Shown in pieces: positions 31,242 to 41,301 of a stretch of DNA of 46,668 nucleotides. The position numbers were made by a program, and so were the translations under genes. Source of the DNA: Hennigella sp045598825 (GTDB lineage: Bacteria; Bacillota_I; Bacilli_A; Mycoplasmatales; Mycoplasmoidaceae); contig JAZRUX010000009.1 in NCBI GenBank assembly GCA_045598825.1, positions 1-46,668 of the forward strand, read 5' to 3'. Position 1 is the stretch's first letter, and each line of letters begins with the position of its first letter. The notes under the pieces were generated by a model, which was not told the DNA's origin, did not search any database, and was given only the letters and a program-made list of their open reading frames with translations.

Positions 31242-32555
31242 ATGAAAAAGAATAATAAAAAAATTGGCAAAATCATTGGCCCAATTGCATTGAGTGCAGG
31301 GTGCTTGGCAACAATGCCAATGACATCTTGTAGTACCACTAACGTGAAACATCTTACACCATATTTACATGAAATGACATTCGATGACTATGTGTATGAT
31401 GATAAGTTTGTTACAACAGAAGAAGCAGAGGTGTGTGGTTGTTCTTCTGTTAGAAATGGTAATTTTTATGGAAGAAACTTTGACTATGTCTTTAATGACA
31501 CACCAGAATTTGTTGTTAGAGTAAAAGCAGACAAAGAAAAACATAGACATGAGTCTATTGGAATTGCTATTCATTTTGGTTTAAGAGAAAATAAATTGTT
31601 GAACAATGAATACAATGAACAATTAAAATTAATTCCTAATATTACACTTGATGGAATTAATGATGCTGGGGTTATTTGTTCACATAATGTGGTTTCTATG
31701 GAACCAGATAAGATTGATCCCGAAACAAAACAACCTGAAATTGTTCCTGAAACCAATCCAGGAGATAAAGATGCATTCCAACTTCATCAATTGTTTGTGC
31801 CAAGATATATTCTTGATAATGCAGACAATGTTGATCATGCTGTTAGATTATTGAAAGGTGAAGGTGGAACTCAACCGATAAATATTAAGGGTGATTTAAA
31901 TGGTTCTCACCATTTACACATTATGATTGCTGGCAAAGGTGAGGATGGCAATCCAAAAACAGTAATTGTTGAATTCTTTAATAAACAAGATTCAACAAAG
32001 CACTTTGAGGTTGTTGATGAAGTTAAGACTGGTGATAGTCAAATTATGACTAATTACTATTGCAATAATCACTCAACTTTTGAAAACAAACAAAAAAATG
32101 GTGACGAACGTTATGAGATTCTAAAGAATGGATATAACACAAGTAATTCATTTGCTGGTATGGAAGCATTAATGAAACAGGTTATGTATTCAAGAGCATA
32201 TCGTTATTCACATAATAGGGTGCCTATGAATATAGATTGAACAGACACAGATCCGGATCCAGATGTAAGATACAAAGGTGATTTAACTTCAGAATGATAT
32301 TCAGAATTTGTTCCATATGATGAACTTTATGCAAAAGATGAAAGTAAAAAACCTCTGTTTGATTGAAATAGTTATTTGACTGAACTTACTTTATTTAAAC
32401 AAGATTATTGAAATGCTAGAATACTAGATGTTCGTAGTCCATCAGAACCTAAATTCTGACAAACAACTCACAATTCAACATATGATATGGAAAATAAACA
32501 TCTAAGGGTTGTGGTTCAGGAACAATACGAAGTTTACTTTGATTACTATTTATAA
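31242..32555 (+). CDS. Lipoprotein of the choloylglycine/penicillin V acylase (Ntn-hydrolase) family
   Basis: Predicted 437 aa. A signal peptide with lipobox PMTSC gives lipidation at C30. From residue 65 the sequence CGCSSVRNGNFYGRNFDYV matches the N-terminal nucleophile segment of linear-amide C-N hydrolases, with C67 the likely catalytic Cys and GRNFD the conserved Arg/Asp region. GINDAGVICSHNVV corresponds to the family's G(L/I)N..GL.....V element. Relatives hydrolyse bile salts, penicillin V or N-acyl amides; the substrate here is unknown. Ntn enzymes are activated by freeing the catalytic Cys, so cleavage before C67 would release the enzyme from its lipid anchor. It has its own promoter and terminator. 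In-frame TGA codons in the last 110 residues read Trp. Confidence 0.82.
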
Positions 32556-32590
32556 GATTAAAAATTAATAAATTTAATTTGATAAAAAAT

Positions 32591-32620
32591 AAAAACACGC
32601 ATAAGCGTGTTTTTTTTATT
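32591..32620. terminator. Terminator after the Ntn-hydrolase lipoprotein
   Basis: 10-bp stem AAAAACACGC / GCGTGTTTTT, loop ATAA, then T-run. It lies between two converging genes and has A-rich sequence on the other side, so it may work both ways. Confidence 0.88.
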
Positions 32621-32630
32621 TCCCTAGTTC

Positions 32631-34175
32631 CTATTCAGTTTTTTCAATTACTTCAACATTTTCCATTTCAGTGTTATATTGAACACTATCAACACTAAAT
32701 GTCCAAGTGCTGCCATTTTTATCACCTTTAATGACAACATAAGCAATTTTAGATTCATCATAAGCATTAATAACTACTTGTGAATCATTTAATACTTTAA
32801 ATGATTTAATTAATAGGTTGTCAGTGTTAAATTCACCTTGAACATCAAATCAATCACCAACGAATTCGTTTGCTGTTAAATCCATTGTAAACATTCTTGG
32901 AGGGACAACAGTTCCACTTATTTTAGTCTTGTTTAAGAAGAATGCTGTTTGACTAGTGTAATCAAGATAATCATGTTTTAATGGAAAAATTACATGATGA
33001 TTCCCAGATGTATCTTTTTCTTTTGGTTCTCATCCTTCATATCATAAATCAAACACATGACCATTATCAACATTAACAATTCTTTCTTTACCACTGGATG
33101 TTTGTGTCCTAACTATATGCCTTGAATAAGGATCAGTAATCTCATAAATATCGCTTTCTGTTAAATATCTATGTTTATCAAATAGAACTTTGCAATAGCC
33201 AAGTTCAGGAACAAGATATTGATCAATAAATTGTGGTTTAAAAACTATTCCATTACCGCCATCTTTATAGTAAAAATCTGACCCTTGTGAATAGATACCC
33301 ATTGTATCGCAAGGCATATATTCTTTGTCCGATCCTGGTCAGTAAGACATTAACCTATATGCTTCACCATATGTTCCATCTTCTTTCATTTTTTTGTATA
33401 ATAAGCCTCACTTATTATCTTTATCATCATTGCTAATTTTTCCGTATGTAGAAGAACAAAAGTATAGTACATCACCATTAGAATTAACAGCAAATTGGTG
33501 TGCTACAGGACGACCTTTATCTCATACCATAGTTCCAATAGATTGATATTGTTCAGATACTTTAATAATGATTGATGGATCAGATGTATCAAAATTATCA
33601 AAATAGTCTTTTCTAACTTTTATTAACCCACCACTTTGATCGTTTTGTCTGCCTGAACGATTAACATAATCAGCAACAAAGTAGATGTAATCACCTACTA
33701 CTGGGAATGCTGCATCATGTTCATCAATTGTTTGAACAACTCAGAAATCTTTCAATTTAGTACATTGACCATTTGAAATGTTAACACAGTATTGAACATT
33801 TCCTTCGTCATGTAAATTATTGCTAAATGACAAAATTACGTGATTTGCATCAATTTGTTTTGTTCAATCTGGAGAAATAGTAACTATTTCACCTTGTTCA
33901 TCTTCACCAGTAACTTCGGAAAGAATTAATTGACCTTGATCATCCAATTCTGTTTCTCATAATGTTGCCTTTGTATCTTCTGAATCATTAGAAATAGAAA
34001 TAGCATCAGCTGTAAAAATAGATGTAGCTTTGCTCAAATTTACTGATCGCAAAGTAACAATTTCTTCATCGGTATGTTCTCCACCAGGAGCACAACTACA
34101 TAATGTTGCAAGCGGTGCAGAAGCAAATAATCCTGTTGCTAATGCTACACTACCTATTAATTTTGATTTTTTCAT
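32631..34175 (-). CDS. Surface lipoprotein, beta-rich, unknown function
   Basis: Predicted 514 aa. The signal MKKSKLIGSVALATGLFASAPLATLCSC has two candidate lipid-attachment Cys (LATLC or LCSC, residues 26-28), followed by an acidic linker. The body has repeated short blocks such as GDYIYFVADYVN, NSNGDVLYFCSSTYG and GSDFYYKDGGNG, suggesting blades of a beta-propeller; this is inference from pattern only. No catalytic motif was seen. The start is supported by GAAAGG and by TATAAT on the minus strand at 34213-34218. It is a single gene between the terminators at 32591-32620 and 34224-34253. Confidence 0.8.
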
Positions 34176-34223
34176 GTTTATAACCTTTCACCTTTTTATT
34201 TTTTATAAAGTAATTATAAAAGA

Positions 34224-34253
34224 AAATAAAAAAGATATTGTTACAATATCTTT
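34224..34253 (-). terminator. Terminator of the tRNA cluster
   Basis: 10-bp stem AAAGATATTG / CAATATCTTT, loop TTA, T-rich on both sides. It follows the tRNA-Phe CCA end by a few bases on the minus strand. Confidence 0.85.
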
Positions 34254-34258
34254 TTTTA

Positions 34259-34334
34259 TGGTGGTTCATCGCGGAATTGAACCACGGACACACAGATTTT
34301 CAGTCTGTTGCTCTACCGACTGAGCTAATGAACC
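34259..34334 (-). tRNA. tRNA-Phe (GAA)
   Basis: Full cloverleaf with acceptor GGTTCAT / ATGAACC, anticodon loop CTGAAAA and encoded ACCA. Last gene of the cluster. Its product is the predicted ligand of the pheST T-box. Confidence 0.97.
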
Positions 34335-34338
34335 TTAA

Positions 34339-34413
34339 TGGCGGTCGATACGAGACTCAAACTCGTTTCATCCCCGTGACAGGGGGATATAATAATCCGT
34401 ATACCAATCGACC
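34339..34413 (-). tRNA. tRNA-Asp (GTC)
   Basis: Acceptor GGTCGAT / ATCGACC, anticodon stem TCCCC / GGGGA with loop CTGTCAC, discriminator G, encoded CCA. It lies 4 nt from tRNA-Phe. Confidence 0.95.
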
Positions 34414-34418
34414 GTAAA

Positions 34419-34495
34419 TGGTTGCGGAGGGTGGATTTGAACCACCGGCCTTCAGGTTATGGGCCTGACGAGCTACCAAGCTGCTCTACTCCGCG
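34419..34495 (-). tRNA. Initiator tRNA-fMet (CAT)
   Basis: C1 opposite A72 (CGCGGAG ... CTCCGCA), the hallmark of bacterial initiators, D-arm AGAGCAGCTTGGTAGCTC and encoded ACCA. Oddities: the anticodon loop is CCCATAA, so position 33 is C rather than the nearly universal U, and the three G-C pairs of the anticodon stem are reduced to two, with A-U at 29-41. Confidence 0.95.
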
Positions 34496-34499
34496 ATAA

Positions 34500-34590
34500 T
34501 GGCGGATGCTGAGGGATTCGAACCCCCGCGCGACTTGCATCGCCTCTCGGTTTTCAAGACCGAACCCTTCAACCACTTGGGTAAGCATCC
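34500..34590 (-). tRNA. tRNA-Ser (TGA)
   Basis: Class II tRNA with a long variable arm. Acceptor GGATGCT / AGCATCC, anticodon loop CTTGAAA, discriminator G, encoded CCA. Confidence 0.96.
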
Positions 34591-34645
34591 ATTATAACAG
34601 TGTCTTTTAATTATATCAAATAACTGTTCTTATTATAAATCACTA
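34591..34645 (-). promoter_or_regulatory. Spacer with possible internal promoter for Ser-fMet-Asp-Phe tRNAs
   Basis: A 55-nt gap, long compared with the 4-5 nt between neighbours. The minus strand has TATAAT at 34610-34615, 19 nt before tRNA-Ser, and an AACAGT / ACTGTT inverted repeat. Weak evidence. Confidence 0.3.
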
Positions 34646-34721
34646 TGGTGGATCTTGTAGGACTCGAACCTACAACCTACCGATTATGAGTCGGGGGCTC
34701 TAACCATTGAGCTAAAGATCC
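34646..34721 (-). tRNA. tRNA-Ile2 (CAT, lysidine type)
   Basis: The anticodon reads CAT, but the body (GGATCTTTAGCTCAATGGTTAGAGC, T-arm GTAGGTTCGAGTCCTAC, acceptor GGATCTT) matches bacterial tRNA-Ile2, whose C34 is converted to lysidine by TilS to read AUA. Encoded ACCA. Confidence 0.85.
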
Positions 34722-34725
34722 AACA

Positions 34726-34803
34726 TGGTAGCAGGGGTGAGACTTGAACTCACGACACCCCGGGTATGAGCCGAGTTCTCTAAACCAACTGAGATACCCT
34801 GCC
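34726..34803 (-). tRNA. Elongator tRNA-Met (CAT)
   Basis: Acceptor GGCAGGG / CCCTGCT with a terminal G-U pair, anticodon stem CTCGG / CCGGG and loop CTCATAC, typical of the bacterial elongator. Encoded ACCA. Confidence 0.9.
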
Positions 34804-34808
34804 ATCAA

Positions 34809-34885
34809 TGGTCGGGAAGACAGGATTCGAACCTGCGACCCCTTGGTCCCAAACCAAGTGCTCTACCAAGCTAAGCTACTTCCCG
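34809..34885 (-). tRNA. tRNA-Pro (TGG)
   Basis: Acceptor CGGGAAG / CTTCCCG, anticodon stem CTTGG / CCAAG with loop TTTGGGA, encoded ACCA. First tRNA after the internal promoter. Confidence 0.96.
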
Positions 34886-34901
34886 AAATACATCTTTGTT
34901 A

Positions 34902-34932
34902 ATTATACATAGTATCTATATATTATTAGCAA
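34902..34932 (-). promoter_or_regulatory. Promoter for Pro-Met-Ile2-Ser-fMet-Asp-Phe tRNAs
   Basis: Minus strand TTGCTA (34927-34932) and TATAAT (34902-34907) with a 19-nt spacer, 16 nt upstream of tRNA-Pro. Confidence 0.55.
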
Positions 34933-34944
34933 AAATGGTTTAAA

Positions 34945-35022
34945 TGGCGCGCCTTGCAGGAGTTGAACCCACAACCTCTTGGTCCGTAGCCAAGCGCTCT
35001 AATCCAATTGAGCTAAAGGCGC
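34945..35022 (-). tRNA. tRNA-Arg (ACG)
   Basis: Acceptor GCGCCTT / AAGGCGC, anticodon loop CTACGGA, discriminator G, encoded CCA. A34 would be deaminated to inosine. Confidence 0.95.
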
Positions 35023-35028
35023 ATTAAA

Positions 35029-35103
35029 TGGAGGTGACTGTCAGATTCGAACTGACGAATACGAAGGTTGCAGCTTCGGACCTTACCGCTTGGCTAAGTC
35101 ACC
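35029..35103 (-). tRNA. tRNA-Cys (GCA)
   Basis: Acceptor GGTGACT / AGTCACC, anticodon stem CGAAG / CTTCG, loop CTGCAAC, discriminator U, encoded CCA. A minus-strand TATAAT at 35129-35134 may start this transcript. Confidence 0.96.
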
Positions 35104-35143
35104 ATAAATATAAATAATATGTTTAATTATTATAATAGTAAAT

Positions 35144-36019
35144 CTATTTTTTAGGTAAATGTTTTAATAAACTAGGAAGTTTATAATCATTAGCTAATTT
35201 GATAAACTTTTGCTCGTCAAATTGACCCTTTAAGAATTCATCAACTTGTTTACTTGTAAACAAGTCTTTTTTTATAGTGGCAATTTTATAACATAGTTCG
35301 CCACTTGCTTTATGTTCGTTAAACTTTTGTGCTTGGGCTGATGATAATTGATTTAAGTTTTGATATATATTATCAAAGCTACCAAATTTTTTTAATAAGT
35401 CAGCAGCTGTTTTTGGCCCTAGACCTTTAATACCAGGAAAGTTATCTGAACCATCGCCAACAATGGCTTTAAAGTCTACGACTTGTTTTGGTTGTAAACC
35501 AAAATATAAATTTGAAAAGTTGCTTGGTTCATATTTAATTGTTTCCGAAACACCTACCTTAAATAAGTTAACACTTGTTAATTCATTAACAAGTTGTAAC
35601 ATATCTTTGTCAGATGAAAAGACATCAACTTGAATTTGGTTATCATTCATTAATTTGCAATAGCTACCAATTAAATCGTCAGCTTCAAAGCCTTCTTGAC
35701 TTTCATGTTTAATTCCCATTGCATCCAAGAAAGTATTTATCATTGGTAATTGAACAAATAGTTCAGTCGGCATTGGTTTACGATTAGCTTTATATTGATC
35801 AAGCATTTCAGATCTAAACGTATGTTTAGCATGATCAAAGGCTACAAAACAGTAATCATAGTTATCTCTTTTTAAAAGAGTTAAAACCGCTTTAGTAAAT
35901 AAATTGACAGCATTTGTTGGAATTAAATTATGTTGTTTGTAATATGGCAACATTTTAAATGTTGCTCAGTATACTCGATAAATTAAAGAATTACCATCAA
36001 TAACCATTGCCTTTCTCAT
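35144..36019 (-). CDS. 5'-3' exonuclease (PolA N-terminal domain-like, stand-alone)
   Basis: Predicted 291 aa flap endonuclease/5'-3' exonuclease used in RNA primer removal and repair. The metal-binding set is visible: MVIDGNSLIYR, FVAFDH...TFRSEMLDQYKANR, GFEADDLIGSY, DVFSSDKDMLQLV, and the helix-hairpin-helix AIVGDGSDNFPGIKGLGPKTAADLL (split across residues 180-205). No polymerase domain follows, as is usual in mycoplasmas. The start is ATG at 36019, overlapping the dnaE stop by one base (TAATG). No terminator separates it from the tRNA cluster. Confidence 0.95.
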
Positions 36020-38928
36020 TATGCTTTAACCTCCTTGATAATTTTATCAATTCGTAAAGAACGACCAGATTTGCTTACAGTGCAATATAAATATTTTTCT
36101 TTTCCTAATAATGGTGCTTGTTCAACATTATCAAGAACATTGTTAAATGTTACAGCATCTGTTATTGTCATAGTTTCATCTTCTAAAGAGATGAAAGCCA
36201 TATTTGTACCTGTCTTAGTTTTTATTTTTCTAAAAGAGTTAATATAAACTATTGTTTTATATTTAACATATGGCTGAGCATTTTCTTTAATATATGAAAG
36301 AGTAAATGCATCTTTCATTAGTTCCTGGTTTGCTTCTTTTATTTCAAGAATTGGATGGGCAGAAAAAGCAATGCCAAGAATATCAAACTGATCTTGGTTT
36401 TCTTTCTTACTTGTTTCTTTATTATCTTGAATCTTAGTGTAAGTTATATTAGATAAATAACCATACTTAGGCGTGTATGTTTTAACAGCCTTTACAATTG
36501 ATTCCAAACTTGCAATAATACTTGAACGGTTTGGTAAATCTTTATTAATGAAACAATCAAAGCAACCGGCTTTAGCTAAGATTTCTAATGTTGATTGACC
36601 TACAACATTTTTAACCAAATCACGAACACAATCTTTGATTGATGTTCATTCCTTTGCTTCTTTTCTGGCTACAAGAACTTTTTCTATTCCTGCCGCACCT
36701 ATTCCTTTTATTGCACCAAGACCAAAAATTATTTTTCCATCATAGATGCTAAATCCAACTTGGCTATGATTAATATCTGGTGGTAAACTTGTAATACCGT
36801 TGTTTTTTGCTTCAGCTAAATAGTTAGCTGCTTTGCTTGTTGGGTTATAAGACAACAAACAAGCATAAAATTGATTTGGATAATATGTTTTTAAATAAGC
36901 TAATTGATAACTTACTAACGCATAAGCAATTGAGTGACTATGGTTAAAACCATAACTTGCAAACTTTAACAAGTAAGCAAATATTTCATTAGCTTTCTTT
37001 TCACTATAACCATTTTTAATGGCGCTATCAATAAATTCTTTTCCAATACCTTCAAGTTTATCTAATTTCTTTTTAGAAATTGCTCGGCGAACAATGTCGG
37101 CTTGAGCTAAAGACCAATTAGCTACCAAACATAATGTTTGAATAACTTGTTCTTGATAAATAATTATTCCGTACGTAGGTGCAAGAATTTCTTTTAGTCT
37201 TTCATCGATATATTCAATTGCATCAGGATTCTTCTTATTCTTTAAATAAGTAGGTATATTTGCTTGTGGCCCTGGGCGGAATAAGGCTGAAGCTATCGAA
37301 ATATCTTCAATTGATTTAGGTTGAATTTTTCTTACAACATTTGTCATGCCTGGAGATTCAAGTTGGAAGATTCCTAGGGTGTTACCCAAACATAGTTGTT
37401 TGAAGACTTTTTGATCATCTAATGGTATTTGATTGATATCAAATGTTTTCTTGGAATGCTTGTTTATTTCATCCACACAATCATTAATAATACTTAGGTT
37501 AACTAAACCTAATATATCCATTTTTATTAATCCGACTGGTTCTATATATTCCATTGAATATTGAACAGTATTAGTGCCTTCAGCTGATAAGGTTGTTGGC
37601 ACTACATCATGTAGTGGTTGATTGCAAATGACAATTCCAGCAGCATGAGTACCAATTTGTCTAGGCATACCCATAATGAATCTAGCAAGTTCAAAAAGTT
37701 GAGGATATTTCTTTTCATATTCAGCAACAACTTTTTTCTCTTTAACAACAGTATCGATATCTGTATCAAATCAATCAGAGATTGACTTACAAATCATGTT
37801 CACGATTGATAAATCTATATCTAATATACGCGCAATATCTCTTATAGCCGTTTTTATCTTTATTTTTTGGAAAGTAATGATATGACCAACCTTATCTTGA
37901 CCATACTTACTAAATAAGTAATCAATGACTTCTTGACGACGGTTGTCCATGAAGTCAATGTCAATATCTGGTTTAGTTTGACGTTGAGAATTTAAAAAAC
38001 GTTCAAAAATTAAACCATATTGTAATGGATCAATATTAGTGATCTCTAGCACATATGATACTAATGAACCAGCCGCTGAACCCCGGCCAGGTCCAACCAT
38101 AATGTTGTTTTGTTTTGCAAAAGCAACATAATCTTGAACGACTAAGAAATAATCATCAAACCCCATCTTGTGGATGATATCTAATTCATATTTAATACGC
38201 TCGATATATTTTTTAGGAACTTTTTCACCTAGACGTTTAATCAAACCTTGGCGACATCGTTCTTGTAATAAGAGGTTGGAATTCTTCTTTAGATCAAACT
38301 TAACAAAGAAATTTTCTCTGTTAAGTGGAATGTTTAGATTTATTTCATTTAATAATTTATTTGTTAGGTTTATTTGCGCCGGTATAAAAATCTTTTGCGC
38401 TTGCGCATCATCTAATAGATATTTATTTGCAATTTCTTTGTTATCTTCAATCTCGTTGTAGAGACAACCTTTATTAATTGCTAATAGGGCTTTATATTTC
38501 GAAAAATCGCTTTTAGAGACGAACAATGACTCGTGGATGGCTAAGTCTTCATCTTTTACTCAATTGTTGAAACCAGGGGCCTTATTTTTGCTAATAACGG
38601 TAACATCGTCTGAACTAAAGTCCGAAAGTTTTCATTTTTTATTGTGGTTAATTGCCGAAGACAAGTTACATAAAATGATATATCCTTTATAATTTCGCGC
38701 GAGCAATACGTATTCTTCTTTTTCTACATACACGCTCAAACCAATCACTGGTTTTAATCCAGCTGCAACAGCTTTTGTATAAAATTCTAATGCACCATAC
38801 ATCACATTCACATCAACAAGGCACACATATTGTTGTTTGTTATTACGCGCATGTAAAATAATATCATCTATGCTTATAGATGACATCGCCATGCTATAGT
38901 GTGACCTTGTCTTGATGTTGGTATACAT
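36019..38928 (-). CDS. dnaE: DNA polymerase III alpha subunit, DnaE type
   Basis: Predicted 969 aa C-family polymerase. The palm has GPGRGSAAGSLVSYVL and PDIDIDFMD near residues 278-325 with the catalytic aspartates. Later come RQIGTHAAGIVI, FRPGPQANIPTYL, YQEQVIQTL and SYGFNHSHSIAYALVSYQ. A C-terminal OB fold (KYKTIVYINSFRKIKTKTG...MAFISLED) is present. The N-terminal PHP domain is degraded: the HxHS motif reads TRSHYS and the TDH motif reads VDV, so metal-dependent proofreading by PHP is unlikely. It lies 8 nt after a small acidic gene and overlaps the exonuclease by one base. Confidence 0.96.
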
Positions 38929-38936
38929 ACAAATAA

Positions 38937-39119
38937 CTAAGCTTTAGTTTTTAATATTTTTTTAATTAATTTAATAACTTCTGGGTTAGTTTCTTCGTAA
39001 GTCATACGATGAAGTAACTCTTCCTTAGTTAATTCTCTTAATTCTTGTTCCAAATCGTTGTCTTGTTCAACTTCGATTTCTTCTGTAGGTTGTACTTTTA
39101 CTTTTTCAATATTTTCCAT
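38937..39119 (-). CDS. Small acidic hypothetical protein upstream of dnaE
   Basis: Predicted 60 aa, rich in Glu (EKVKVQPTEEIEVEQDNDLE) with a C-terminal helix KEELLHRMTYEETNPEVIKLI. There is no signal or membrane segment. TAGGAGAG precedes the ATG at the right distance. It sits 8 nt from nrnA and 8 nt from dnaE, so it is part of the operon. I do not recognise a family. Confidence 0.7.
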   Translation of the reverse strand: MENIEKVKVQPTEEIEVEQDNDLEQELRELTKEELLHRMTYEETNPEVIKLIKKILKTKA

Positions 39120-39127
39120 AATCTCTC

Positions 39128-40108
39128 CTATTTATCTTTTAAGTTTGGTATATTTTGTTTTAAATATTCTCTAATATCATTGATCATCTTTTTGAACTCA
39201 CTACGGTGTTTGATGGTGACTCCGGCAGCAAGTTTATGACCTCCACCATGATATTTTTCAGCAATCTGATTAATTGGTAGTTTGTTTGACCGGATTGATC
39301 CCTTTCACACCTTGAGCACATTATCATAATAGAATGTAAATCATATATTCATATTTTTAATGTTGCTAAGGATGTGGACCATACTCATTCTTAATTTCAC
39401 GCCATATCGATCAAAAGAATTTTTTCCGAGCTTTGCTCATGCCATACCAAGATCAGTATCAAAGTGTGCTTTTTTTAGAACATAGGCTGAGAACTTAACT
39501 CGATCAATGTCTTTTAAATAGATAGCATCATGAACTTTTTGACGATTGCAACCTTTGGTTACTAATTTTGCTGCTATTGCATAAGTCTTTGGTGTAACCG
39601 AAGGATATAAGAATCTTCCTGTATCAGTTAATAATCCCGCGTATAAACAATTACATGTTGGAATCAAAACTGAGTTGTAGTCTCATTCAAAAATTAATTC
39701 GGCAATCATTTCTGCTGTAGCGCAGTATGAGTCGTCAACTCATTCATAATCTGCTACCGTTTCTAATTTAGGATGGTGATCAATTCTGATTAATTCTCGA
39801 CAGAAATTATGTCGACCTGATCAAATTCTTGATGCATTGGCTGTATCCAAAATAATTCCTAACGCATTGGCTAAAAATTCATTAGGTACATGTTTCTTAT
39901 CAAAATAAAACATATTGTTTTCAAATTGAGCTGATAATGTATCAAGGCCAATAATTTTTACATCTTTATCTGGAAACTTAGCTTTTATAAAATATTGAAA
40001 GCCATAGGCTGAACCCAAAGCATCCAAGTCAGGAAGTTCATGGAAGAAAATAGCAATATTTTCATACTGTTCAATTTTCTTAACGATTGTTTCCTTTATT
40101 GCAATCAT
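39128..40108 (-). CDS. nrnA: DHH/DHHA1 phosphodiesterase (NrnA/MgpA-like)
   Basis: Predicted 326 aa manganese-dependent enzyme of the bifunctional nanoRNase / pAp phosphatase group, degrading 2-5 nt RNAs. The DHH domain motifs are FFHELPDLDALGSAYG (residues 22-37), ILDTANASR, RIDHHPK and YAGLLTDTGRF. The DHHA1 domain ends in the substrate-binding GGGHKLAAGV. Length is typical. The start ATG at 40108 overlaps the thiI stop by one base (TAATG). It could instead be a cyclic-di-AMP-type DHH enzyme, but there are no additional domains. Confidence 0.92.
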
Positions 40109-41301
40109 TAAATGAACTCCTTCTTAATTTGCTTGCCAATTACCCGTTTATAAATTTCTTCAATTAGTAATAACTCTTTTTCAAGGGCTTGTGCTTTGTC
40201 AACATTTGGCTTTGTTGTTGGGTTGGCAGGCACAAACATACTACATGCATCTGGGTATGGAAGTATAGATATATTATAAGTATTAATTTTTTCTGCTAAT
40301 TGGATAATTTCCAATTTATCGTAAGTCAACAAAGGCCTTAGAACAACTACGTTGTCTAAGACTTGAGAAATTGTTGTCATGCTTTCTATCGTTTGACTTG
40401 CCACTTGACCCAAAGATTCACCCGTTGCCATGGCATCATAGTGTTGTGTTTTAACTAGATGTTGCGCAATTCTAAAGAAATATCGGCGCATGATTGTTAT
40501 TTGGTAAGTATGATTAGTAATGTGAGCAATCTCATGTTGTAAATCAGTAAATTTGCAAACATAAAGTAAAGGTTTTTCTAATCGACCATTTAATGTGATT
40601 TGTTTAATTAAACTACGAACTTTGTTCTCTGCTTCTTTTGATGTGTGAGGAGGAGAAACGAAGGTTAAAAAATCAACATGAAAACCTTTCTTCATTAATA
40701 ATGAAGCGGCTACTGGTGAATCAATTCCTCCAGAGATTAACATTAATACACGACCATTAATACCTAACGGAAAACCACCACAACCTTTAACTCTATTAAA
40801 ATAAACAATGAACTTGTCTTCTTTAATTTCTACATTAACTTTTAGGTCTGGCTTATGAATGTCAACTTGTAGGCTTTTAAATGTTTTAAGAATAAAACCA
40901 CCAAGTTGACGTGAAAATTCCATCGAATCAATTGGATATTTTTTATCTGATCTTTTAGTGACCACTTTAAATGTTTGTTTTTTATTTTCAATAGTTGTTT
41001 TTAAAAATGCGTGTAATTTATTTATGTCACGTTCAATACCATAACCTTCAATAACAAAAGCGATTCCCGGAATTGCTTTAACTATATCAAATATTTTTTG
41101 ATATTTAGATTTAGCAATATGGGTAATAGTCATTGAATCATATTGACGAATAACCTTAATTGTTTTGAAATCAGCTAAAGCTTTTTTTACATTATTAAAT
41201 AAACATTGGACAAACTCACAGCGGTTTTTACCTTTAAGTGTTAGTTCACCATATTTAATGTATATTAATTTGTCTATAGTAGTCCTACTTCTTTTAGTCA
41301 T
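40108..41301 (-). CDS. thiI: tRNA 4-thiouridine synthetase ThiI
   Basis: Predicted 397 aa. The N-terminal ferredoxin-like/THUMP part begins KLIYIKYGELTLKGKNRCEF. The PP-loop ATPase motif is LMLISGGIDSPVAASLL (about residues 191-207). The conserved GESLGQVASQT and DACSMFVPANPTTKP follow near the C-terminus. There is no rhodanese domain, as in Gram-positive ThiI. It forms s4U at position 8 of tRNAs. The start is ATG at 41301, close to the domain start with AGGA upstream; an in-frame ATG 60 nt further upstream is less likely because it lies well inside the preceding gene. Confidence 0.93.
   Translation of the reverse strand: MTKRSRTTIDKLIYIKYGELTLKGKNRCEFVQCLFNNVKKALADFKTIKVIRQYDSMTITHIAKSKYQKIFDIVKAIPGIAFVIEGYGIERDINKLHAFLKTTIENKKQTFKVVTKRSDKKYPIDSMEFSRQLGGFILKTFKSLQVDIHKPDLKVNVEIKEDKFIVYFNRVKGCGGFPLGINGRVLMLISGGIDSPVAASLLMKKGFHVDFLTFVSPPHTSKEAENKVRSLIKQITLNGRLEKPLLYVCKFTDLQHEIAHITNHTYQITIMRRYFFRIAQHLVKTQHYDAMATGESLGQVASQTIESMTTISQVLDNVVVLRPLLTYDKLEIIQLAEKINTYNISILPYPDACSMFVPANPTTKPNVDKAQALEKELLLIEEIYKRVIGKQIKKEFI

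Noticed and set aside
34646..34721. Second elongator tRNA-Met
   Set aside because: The anticodon is CAT but the body matches bacterial tRNA-Ile2; the gene at 34726-34803 fits elongator Met better.
34262..35103. CRISPR-like or repeat array suggested by repeated GGTTCGA-type blocks
   Set aside because: These are the T-arms of nine tRNA genes.
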